From Stramenopiles sp. TOSAG23-2 (lineage: Eukaryota > Sar), in the NCBI GenBank assembly GCA_900128395.1, contig LT649748.1, positions 1-14,676 on the forward strand: a stretch of DNA of 14,676 nucleotides, written 5' to 3'. The notes below the pieces were generated by a model that saw only the letters and a list, made by a program, of their open reading frames with translations, did no database searches and had not been told where the DNA came from. Below, piece by piece: positions 1-7,800 of the stretch. How positions within the stretch are numbered: position 1 is the first letter of the stretch; each line of letters starts with the position of its first letter. Both the position numbers and the translations under genes were made by a program.

Positions 1-312
1 TACTAATTAGTAGACAAATAATACCTAAAATACGATTCCACTTTTCCAGCCTCAGACAGCCGTTGTGTTTTTGATGTGAGTAAAGCTCTCTGTACACTGT
101 TGCACTGGTACACATTTTATAATAATAACTTATTACATATAATTTCAATAATAATAATAGCTTTTTATAAGAAATGCAAAGGAACTTTTGAGGAACCTTG
201 ATGGGAGGATAGAATTATTGGATGGGCAGAAGATATTCAGGATAAAACGTATTTATAGTTTACTGTATATAAACATTGTAACATATGTTAAATCATTTGA
301 AGTGAAAGAGAA
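1..312. other. Non-coding left flank, no gene recognised
   Basis: No convincing reading frame, tRNA or other RNA gene is visible here. The stretch is AT-rich, with short runs of AATAAT near 120-160, and becomes purine-rich between about 170 and 245. It may be the 5' leader or promoter of the small ORF that starts at 313, or the 3' flank of a gene outside the window. The sequence alone does not decide between these. Confidence 0.5.
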
Positions 313-612
313 ATGCATAAAATTGTGAAATTAGCATCATCCAAAAAAAAAGGTACTACTAATAATAAATCATCACCAAAAAGAGGAGGAGGAAAAAGAG
401 GATCGTCATCATCACCAAAACAACGTAGGAAATCGACTTTCCAAGAATTAAGAGAGAAACAAGAGTTAATAAAACAGCAACAAGAGGAACTGAATAAAGT
501 GAATGAAAAAATACATCATCAGCAGCAACTACTACTAATACAGATGGAAAAAGAACAAGTGATGATCCAACATCTGCATATGTCATTTCCAATACAAAAA
601 GATAGAAAATAA
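313..612 (+). CDS. Small basic coiled-coil hypothetical protein
   Basis: A 99-residue ORF that I do not recognise as any family. Residues 1-40 are strongly basic and low in complexity (Lys, Arg, Ser, Gly runs such as SPKRGGGKRG), like a disordered nucleic-acid-binding or nuclear-localisation tail. Residues about 42-92 are rich in Gln, Glu, Leu and Lys with heptad-like spacing (ELREKQELIKQQQEELNKV) and probably form one coiled coil. There is no signal peptide or membrane segment. Codon choice (AAA, CCA, TCA, CAA) resembles the larger genes nearby. It could be a genuine small gene, one exon of a spliced gene, or a chance ORF in A-rich DNA. The opposite-strand frame over the same bases is hydrophobic and looks like its shadow. 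Reality is only moderately supported. Confidence 0.45.
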   Translation: MHKIVKLASSKKKGTTNNKSSPKRGGGKRGSSSSPKQRRKSTFQELREKQELIKQQQEELNKVNEKIHHQQQLLLIQMEKEQVMIQHLHMSFPIQKDRK

Positions 613-799
613 TGTGCTACTTTATTTATATTACCTTGCCTGGCTTGTGGTGGTTCCTGCTAAAATCTTTTGATATTATACTATACAAACTAACTCATAA
701 GTGTGTTGTTTTATATTATCATAGGTAAAATATCTTATAGGGAGGATCCTCTCTAGTTTCTTATAGGGGGCAGAAAATGGCCAAATAATGGCCACGAAA

Positions 800-983
800 T
801 AGCATGACACAGCACTCACTACAATTTGCTAGCATATACACACCATTAGTAATGTTATTCCATGCTAAGTTCAAAATTGACCGGAGCAGGCACACAGCAT
901 GGGCTAAAATACATCAATAAATTATATCGATACACTATTGGAAAATGGGGTCTCACTATTTCCAGTATAGCATGACATAGCAT
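800..983 (+). repeat. Pair of TAGCAT-N4-YAGCAY motifs, 168 bp apart
   Basis: Bases 800-815 and 968-983 both fit TAGCATNNNNYAGCAY: two TAGCA-like half-sites with a 10-bp step in the same orientation. A minus-strand copy with one mismatch in the second half-site lies between them at 852-867. Two further exact fits occur far away at 9980-9995 and 10033-10048. The helical-turn spacing would suit a dimeric DNA-binding protein. That role is inference; the repetition itself is directly visible. Confidence 0.5.
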
Positions 984-1086
984 CACTTCTTCTTCTATTC
1001 CATGGGACTTCTTTCTTTATTATTATATATATAAATAAAAGAAAAAAACAAAAAAATAATATACAAACACGTTTGTTTTGTACGAT

Positions 1087-1095
1087 TATATAAAT
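1087..1095 (+). promoter_or_regulatory. Possible TATA box of the acetylesterase gene
   Basis: TATATAAAT lies about 100 bases before the ATG at 1198 and matches the eukaryotic TATA consensus. It sits beside an alternating TA tract (about 1095-1118), so a chance match in AT-rich DNA is quite possible. Confidence 0.25.
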
Positions 1096-1197
1096 ATATA
1101 TATATACATATATATATTGTTACTTTGACGCATCAGTTTGTATTATTGTAAAGAATTGCCCATACCACATAAATGTATTAAAATTTGACACAAAAAA

Positions 1198-3165
1198 ATG
1201 TATAACGATAAATATGATGAGTCGAAACAATTTTTAACAACTAAGGAAGAAAATGGGATTTTAGAAAGAGACATAGCGTTAATTGAATTCAATAAAAACA
1301 ACAATAATACTAATAATACCCATTCTAATAATCATGCTGAAGTTACACCAGTTAGAAACACAGACGATGAAGGTATATTGGGTCCAGATGGCAAGCTCAA
1401 AAATGATGATTGTTGTGGTAGATGCCACGTTGTATGTATTGCTATATTTTTTACTCTTCTTATTGGTTTAACAATAGTCTTTGCTTCTGCTGCTGGTCCG
1501 CCGAAATTGCATTTTTCAAATGCACTCGGTAGCAGTATGGTCTTATCAAGGAATGGATCTGTTATTTGGGGATACAGTCCTAATAAACAGGACAAAATCG
1601 ATATTTATCTCAGCGATAAGCTGATTGGTACAGTAATTGCTGATTACGCAGTCCCATATTCCTGGAAAGATGATGTGTATGAATGGCAATTTGCTATACC
1701 TGCCTTGAAACCGGATGAAAGTGTTTTTGGCCCACATACAATAATTGTGGAAGGTCGAGGTAATGAAGATGAAGGAAAAGTTAAAGCAAAACTGGAAGAT
1801 ATTTATTTTGGCGAAACATTTTTATGTAGTGGTCAGTCTAATATGGAATTTACAGTTGGTAGTCAACTCAATGCAACCGAGGAATTGAAAAAAGTTCAAT
1901 CTGGTCAATATGATCTTGTAAGATTCATGGTAGCCGGTGCATTAAATACAGGTTCTTTCATGGATCATCCAACTCCAGAATTTGCTAGTGTTGTTATTAG
2001 TTGGACAAAACCATTGGAAAAATATTTCATAACAAAAGATTGTAAAGTAAATGATGGAACAAAATGGAATAATGGAATAAGTGCAGTGTGTTGGGATTTT
2101 GGACGTCGTTTGTATGAGGAAAATGGTAAAAAATTACCCATCGGCTTAGTTGATAGTTCTTACGGTGGTACGTCTATGTCATATTGGAGTACGCCGGAAA
2201 GTATCCAAACTTGTAGTGATTTCACAGGTTATTATACCTGTACATCACCATCTTCACCTAAGGAAAAATCAGATGACAATAATAATGGTAACAACGATGA
2301 ACAGGAAAAACGAATGAATACGCCACCGGCTAGTCCAGCACCATTTGGCACATGTTCGGGTTTATACAATGGTATGATATTCCCTTTGCGTCATATGATC
2401 TTTTCTGGTATTGCATGGTATCAAGGTGAAAATGATGTTCCTCAAGATGGTAATACCGATTATTTTAAATGTGCTTTTAAAGAAATAATAAAAACAACTT
2501 TTAGAAATACTTTTGGTACAAATATGCCATTTGTTGCTGTTCAATTAGCCCCTTATAATAATGTTGAGCATGTAGCAGATGCATTGCCAAATACGAGAGC
2601 TGTTCAACAAGATGTTGTTGATGAAGAGACTGTATCTACAGCTCTTGTTACTACAATTGATTTAGGTGATTCCAATTCAGATTGTGCTAGTGGTGATATA
2701 CATCCACGACATAAAGAAGAAGTAGGCGAACGTTTATCACGCTTTTTCATGTATTATACTTTTAAAGCTTCAGCAACAGTATTGCCACTTGCCCCTGTAG
2801 CATCTAATTGCGTGTTAACTGAAGACGACATTACCATTGTGTTTAATATGGATTTATCATCCGATTCCCCAACAGTACCTACAGCTTGCCATGATGCAAC
2901 TACGAAACCGGAAAGAGCTGGTGGTAGATGTGTGCCAAGTGGTTATGAAGTGTTTTATAATAATAAATGGGAAATGATTTCCAAAGATGATTCCACTGTA
3001 ACAAAAATAAGTGATCAAACTATTAGATTGTCAGTGCCAAATTCGAAAGTATGGCCATCTGGTACATCTATTCGATATGCATGGAGTGATTTTCCAGCAA
3101 TTTCATTATATTCCAAACATTTAAAAACACCATTATCGCAATTTGTTGTCGTTTGTAAACGGTGA
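1198..3165 (+). CDS. SIAE: Membrane-anchored sialate O-acetylesterase-like SGNH hydrolase
   Basis: A 655-residue serine esterase of the SASA (DUF303) branch of SGNH hydrolases. Family members remove O-acetyl groups from sialic acids, and relatives act on acetylated plant-type sugars, so the true substrate is open. Residues 1-77 are a polar, Asn-rich, presumably cytosolic tail ending in a DDCCGRC cluster. Residues about 78-98 are one hydrophobic span, suggesting a type II protein with the enzyme in the lumen or outside the cell. Catalytic landmarks are FLCSGQSNMEF (nucleophile Ser214), PIGLVDSSYGGT (314-325, oxyanion region), GIAWYQGEND (404-413), and GDIHPRHKEEVGERL, where His502 is the probable catalytic His and Asp500 a candidate partner. 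N-glycosylation sequons occur at Asn119 and Asn225. A Pro/Asn-rich insert fills about 349-384. An in-frame TGA at 1186-1188 makes this ATG the first possible start. No intron is needed. Confidence 0.9.
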   Translation: MYNDKYDESKQFLTTKEENGILERDIALIEFNKNNNNTNNTHSNNHAEVTPVRNTDDEGILGPDGKLKNDDCCGRCHVVCIAIFFTLLIGLTIVFASAAGPPKLHFSNALGSSMVLSRNGSVIWGYSPNKQDKIDIYLSDKLIGTVIADYAVPYSWKDDVYEWQFAIPALKPDESVFGPHTIIVEGRGNEDEGKVKAKLEDIYFGETFLCSGQSNMEFTVGSQLNATEELKKVQSGQYDLVRFMVAGALNTGSFMDHPTPEFASVVISWTKPLEKYFITKDCKVNDGTKWNNGISAVCWDFGRRLYEENGKKLPIGLVDSSYGGTSMSYWSTPESIQTCSDFTGYYTCTSPSSPKEKSDDNNNGNNDEQEKRMNTPPASPAPFGTCSGLYNGMIFPLRHMIFSGIAWYQGENDVPQDGNTDYFKCAFKEIIKTTFRNTFGTNMPFVAVQLAPYNNVEHVADALPNTRAVQQDVVDEETVSTALVTTIDLGDSNSDCASGDIHPRHKEEVGERLSRFFMYYTFKASATVLPLAPVASNCVLTEDDITIVFNMDLSSDSPTVPTACHDATTKPERAGGRCVPSGYEVFYNNKWEMISKDDSTVTKISDQTIRLSVPNSKVWPSGTSIRYAWSDFPAISLYSKHLKTPLSQFVVVCKR

Positions 3166-3171
3166 GATATG

Positions 3172-3179
3172 TGTATATA
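3172..3179 (+). promoter_or_regulatory. Possible PUF/Pumilio site in acetylesterase 3' UTR
   Basis: TGTATATA lies seven bases past the TGA stop (3163-3165) and matches the Pumilio-family RNA element UGUAnAUA. PUF proteins usually bind such sites in 3' UTRs to repress or localise mRNA. AT-rich context raises the chance of coincidence. Confidence 0.25.
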
Positions 3180-3193
3180 ATAATTATCATTAC

Positions 3194-3226
3194 TATGCAT
3201 ATCATATGCATATAATATATGCATAT
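3194..3226. repeat. Three TATGCATAT copies in 3' UTR
   Basis: TATGCATAT occurs at 3194-3202, 3205-3213 and 3218-3226, each with the self-complementary core ATGCAT. In RNA, neighbouring copies could pair with each other to form alternative short hairpins just after the acetylesterase stop. No function is assigned. Confidence 0.5.
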
Positions 3227-3445
3227 CAGCTTTTCGTGTACCCCGTCTCTATATTATTGATTACGTCGTACGAGTACGAATTTCATACGCGTATATTATA
3301 AAAAAAAATGTACGGAAGCGTAAAAATTATAAAATAAATTAATATATATATATATATATAAAATTGTAAAATATGTACGAGTATATAATACGAAAATTTT
3401 TACGACACGCCGAAAGGCTCCCCTACTAATAATTTCAATAAAATT
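3227..3445. other. Shared 3' region between convergent genes, with TACG cluster
   Basis: This interval must hold the 3' ends of both the acetylesterase and the isomerase transcripts. AATAAA on the + strand at 3333-3338, about 170 bases past the acetylesterase stop, is a possible poly(A) signal. No equivalent was seen for the isomerase. A pure TA run lies at 3342-3361. TACG occurs about eight times between 3261 and 3415, with GTACGAGTA twice (3268-3276 and 3375-3383), giving unusual CpG density in AT-rich DNA. Confidence 0.4.
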
Positions 3446-4228
3446 TTACAATTCCAATTTATGTATTTCATCGTCTCTCATCTCTGTAATGTTGTCTAAA
3501 TTATTCCACCATTTTGGTATTAAAAATGTTGTTGAGATTAATTCAAACCATGGTGCAATTTTTATTGCTGAAACGTTGTCTCCCTCGTCTGTTTCATTCT
3601 TCTTTTTCTTTTCATTATTATTTATATTCACACTATTATTCTTATTTTTATTATTAAACATTGTTTGCAATTCATCTGCAGATACCCATTTAATTGCTTG
3701 CACTTCATTAGGATTTGGCTTTACAATTACATCATTTTTTGGTCTTAAAATCAAAACATGGTCAATCTCATGCTCGCCCCATTTCCCATCGTCACACGGA
3801 GCGCTATAATGTATACGGGTAACAAATTCAAAATCATCAATAGGCAGTTGATCACTTGTTATCCCTAGCTCTTGTTTCAATTTTCGTATAGCTGCTCTTT
3901 TGACACCTAAATCATTTGTACGCTCCATTTCATCCTCCGTATGCCATGGGTGGCTACAACAAGTATTTGCCCAATAATCTGGAAATGTAATTTTCGAACC
4001 AGCACGTTGTTGTAATAAAAGTTTGTTTTCCTTATTGATCAAAAATACGCTAAACGCACGATGTAATAGCTTTTCACCACTTATGATATTTTCCCAAACG
4101 TGTAAATCTACTTTTGACCTTGGCCCAATTGGTTCATCTTGCTCATTGACTTGTATACATAACTCCTTCAACATTTTCACTTGTTCCTCATCCAATTTCG
4201 CTAAATCTGCTTGAATTTTATCTGCCAT
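3446..4228 (-). CDS. IDI: Isopentenyl-diphosphate delta-isomerase, type I
   Basis: A 260-residue Nudix-fold isomerase that interconverts isopentenyl and dimethylallyl diphosphate, supplying both C5 units for isoprenoid synthesis. The sequence aligns well with eukaryotic type I enzymes. It shows LLHRAFSVFLIN (55-66), LLQQRAGSKITFPDYWANTC (71-90) with catalytic Cys91 in TCCSHP, a Nudix-like helix with RAAIRKLKQELGI (111-123), and EHE at 152-154, where Glu152 and Glu154 are the expected metal and catalytic acids. Metal-ligand histidines are probably His43, His56 and His93. APWFELI followed by KWW (to 241) forms the C-terminal active-site lid. An Asn/Lys-rich insert at about 192-215 interrupts the region before this lid, presumably as a surface loop. 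No clear plastid, mitochondrial or SKL-type peroxisomal signal is seen, so cytosolic location is likely. It converges with the acetylesterase gene. Confidence 0.96.
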   Translation of the reverse strand: MADKIQADLAKLDEEQVKMLKELCIQVNEQDEPIGPRSKVDLHVWENIISGEKLLHRAFSVFLINKENKLLLQQRAGSKITFPDYWANTCCSHPWHTEDEMERTNDLGVKRAAIRKLKQELGITSDQLPIDDFEFVTRIHYSAPCDDGKWGEHEIDHVLILRPKNDVIVKPNPNEVQAIKWVSADELQTMFNNKNKNNSVNINNNEKKKKNETDEGDNVSAIKIAPWFELISTTFLIPKWWNNLDNITEMRDDEIHKLEL

Positions 4229-4882
4229 ATTTACCCGATAATTATGTAAATATATTATATGTATGTATATATATATATATAGGGAGAGGGGTAGAGCTTA
4301 TACTATATTCTTTTATCCTTTTTTATAATAGTTCTTCTTTTCTATTTCTATATCTATCTTACAAATTAATAATACATATAGACTATTTATTTATTTTTTT
4401 ATTATTTATGATGTTCAGCACTTCTTGTTGCTCTTCTGCACTTCTTCTTGATGTAGTAAGTAATGCACTATAATAAGTTGTTGCTATGGCTATAGTAGCT
4501 AATATTACCACCACCCCACCACTAGAGAGGATCCGCTCTAGCCACCACACAGGTATAAGCTTATGGTGTTGTTTTTATTTTTGTTTGTGGGTGGTGTTTG
4601 TGTCTTCGCTGCGCTCATATTTTAAGGTATGGGCTGTAGCAGGGAAGAACGAAGGGAATCGAGTAGTGTTTGTGGTGCGTGGTGTTTTGCTGTGGCGATA
4701 CGTGTTTGATAGGAGTACTTGAGGACATTTATACTTTAACTTATGGTATAATACTATAGATAAAATAATAGAAAAAAATATGAAAAATAATATTTCACTC
4801 TCTCACGCAAAAGTAAGAGGCAAGAGGCAGGCTATTAATGCATATATGTTTGCATTCTATGGACATGCGCGTTAGCTTCTTC
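4229..4882. other. Intergenic region between isomerase and coiled-coil genes
   Basis: This lies upstream of the isomerase and downstream of the coiled-coil gene, both on the minus strand, so it should contain the isomerase promoter and the other gene's 3' UTR. It begins with a TA run (about 4263-4281), followed by pyrimidine-rich sequence. GCACTTCTT occurs twice, 20 bases apart (4418-4426 and 4438-4446). A stretch from about 4486 to 4725 is richer in G and C than its surroundings and is open for 78 codons on the + strand, but its translation has no recognisable features. No RNA gene was recognised. Confidence 0.5.
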
Positions 4883-7800
4883 TTATACATTATCTTCTTG
4901 ATTGTGTAAATATCGTGTACTGCTACTACTACTTGTACGACGTTGTAATTTTAATGGATCAAAGGATTGCAATTTAAAACCAATCGATTGATTTTCTAAA
5001 TTATTATTATTGTTGTTGCCATTATCATTACTATTCTTGCGATTACCAACAAGATGGATTGGAGAAAACGCATCTTCATCATCTACAATACTATTGGCAT
5101 TCTTTTTATTCATAAGTTCAATATTTAAAGGTGACATCTTATTCGTGCCTACACGTTGTAGGCGTTCCTCGAATGATAAGGTTTCTATATTATCATGATT
5201 GTCACGTTTACTTCCAACAACATCTGTTGTTGCATTATTCATGGATTCAATTTCATCAATCGTATATGGTTGAACACGTTTATAATTACTTCGACTTGTT
5301 GATTTATTTACAATTGTTGCTTTATTTCTACCACTACTACTACTACTACTATTGTTATTATTTAACGATCTTCGTAACAATACCTTTTGAACTAATTGAT
5401 CCGTCTCTTCCGGGCTTAATAATTCAGGATATAGTAATTTGCCACCACCTGGTGTTGGTGCAGCAGCTGGTGCAGATTTTCTAACATTACTATTACGATT
5501 ACCTCTGGTCGGTGTAACAAATCGACCATCAATAGCAGACAACGTATTATTGTTACTGTAGTTGTTGCTACTACTGTCATCGCTATTATTATATGCGCCA
5601 CCTCGCTTGGGAGTTTTTAAAAGGATCTGTTCATATTTTTGATGTGGTCCCATTTCTTCCTCATTGGATTTTTCACCACCGAATTGATTTGAAATTTGTA
5701 AAGAAGTGATTGATTTTCGTAATTGGATCATATTTTCATTTAAATTTCGTTTCTCAAATTGTAACTTTTCAATATACTCTTGTTGTCGACTAATGGTTGT
5801 TTCATATTTACCAGCTTTTTCTTCTAAATATATTTCTTGGTTTCTAGCATATTCTTCTTTCACTCGGACCATTTTCTCCATATGCTTCGTCTTTAATTCA
5901 ACCATATTTCGTTGATGTTGCAATTGCATCGACGTGATGTCATCTTCATACATTGAACTTTTTTCATCCATTAATTGTTTAATTTCTAAACGATGTTGAG
6001 CTTTAATTTTTTCAATCTCTTCTTCGTATCTAGACTTATGTTTGTTGTTATTGTTCTTGTTACTATCTTTTGTCAACGAAGAGGCCACTTTTAAATTTTC
6101 AATCTCAATTAATTTTTCTAACTTTTCTAAACGTAACGTTGTTTGTTTTAATTTTTCCTGCAATCGTTTATTGTTAATAGTAACTGCATGGACATTATTA
6201 GTATATTTATTGTTTCGATTATATGAACTTTGTGGTTCATATGAACGTCGTACTAATGAATTACGTTTTGATCTTTTCTTAGATGCTCTTTTACCATCTG
6301 CTGCTGTGCTTGTTGAATTATTGTTACTACTATTACGTAATTTCTTTTTTAATTCTTCTTCATGCTTAATTAATAAATTTTTCATCTCAACCTTTAAATG
6401 TTTAATATCCTTCATATGATTTTCTTTTATTCTATTCACATGAGTGGTATGTTTTTTATTCAATTCCGTTTTCAAGTCATTTTTCATTTGAATTATATTT
6501 AAATCATATTCTTTTTCAAATTGTAAAATTTTCTTTTTAAAATTACTTCGCAAAGCTGCTTTACTTGTACCAACGGCTTCTTGCAAATCTTTTTCATGTT
6601 TATTTTGCAACGCTAGTAGCTCCTTTTCATGTTTGCTTTTTAATTTTTGAATTTGATTTGTGAATATGGCATTGGAAGTGTTCTTATTACTACCTTTATC
6701 CATCGTCTTTTTAGCATCATCAGTTGCAATAGTGTTACTACTAGTATTTGTAGTCGAAATGGCAATAGTATTTGTAGCAGAAGATATTAATGTTGGATTC
6801 ATCGTCATCGTTTCTGCAGTCATTGTATTTGGTCGTTTTGATATGGCTGCAACCATCTTTTCTTGTTCTAATTTTAAATTTTTAATAACTTCATTTTTTC
6901 GCATTTCACTTTCTGTAAATTTACTAATAATTAAACTTAACCCATCATCTTTATCCGTTTTCAACGCTTTAACTTTTTCCATGTGCTCTTTCTTTAAATT
7001 ATCTAACTCATTTTGTCCTTTTCGTATTAACTCTTCATAATGATGTTTCATTTTCTGTTGACTCTCTTGGTCCATTTCCCTCGCCTTTTCTTTTTCTGCA
7101 TTATTAGCCATCTCTAACCTTAATTGTTCTTCTTTAACATGGCATCGTTTTGTAACTTCTTGAACTTCTAATAAATGTTTTTCCTTCGTCACTCGAATCT
7201 CATCTTTATATCCATTGATACTGTATATCAATTCTTCTTTGTACATATTAAATCGTTCCTCTTGTTCTTTCAATAATATTTGATAATATTCTGGAGAATT
7301 AGCATCATCACTATCTTCAGATATTTTATCAGATACTGCTAATATAGGTGTTTGCGTAGTGATTGTGGACGATATAACATTCTGCTTTGCGATGCTGTTA
7401 TTATCAGTTATTGATGTTGATTCTGTTTGCATCATTCTATCTTGATATTGTATCTTCGTTTCATTATTATAATCATTATTGCTATTATTATTATTATTAC
7501 TATTATTATTATTATTATAATTACTTGTTGCTGTTGTTGTTGTACTAGTGGTTACAGTAGTCCCATTTGCATCTTGTAATTGTTTTCTCAATGATAAAAT
7601 TTCATAATTCAGCCCTTTCATTCGTTCCTCAAAGTAGGTCTGTCTCTCATTCATTAATGTCTTTGTCTTGAATAATTCTTGTTGGTAATTTTTATGTTTA
7701 TCAATCCATGGTGTACTTGCACCATTTAATAAATTTTCATTTTCATCCATTAAAGTACGAATTTTTGTTTCTGCTTGAAATAATTTATTTTCAACTTTTG

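Larger units (their letters stand above)
613..1197. other. Intergenic region upstream of the acetylesterase gene
   Basis: No gene is seen. The region holds two copies of a TAGCAT-type double motif (800-815, 968-983), a degenerate inverted copy (852-867), a GGAGGATCCTCTCTAG segment near 741-756, and TA-rich sequence from about 1020 to 1120. Its right part probably contains the promoter and 5' leader of the acetylesterase gene. Confidence 0.6.

Noticed and set aside
741-4541. Similar segments GGAGGATCCTCTCTAG (741-756) and AGAGGATCCGCTCTAG (about 4526-4541)
   Set aside because: The shared core is short and self-complementary, and the flanks do not match, so two occurrences are not enough to call a repeat family.
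4486-4722. A 78-codon + strand ORF between the isomerase and coiled-coil genes
   Set aside because: The translation mixes Thr/Pro, Trp/Phe/Cys-rich and basic segments with no domain or consistent codon pattern. It sits where a promoter and a 3' UTR are expected. An unspliced fragment cannot be excluded.
5131-5484. A 117-codon + strand ORF, and similar ones at 6042-6419 and 6660-7040
   Set aside because: All are antisense shadows of the long coiled-coil gene, with Phe/Leu/Tyr/Ser-rich composition that mirrors its Lys/Asn/Glu codons.
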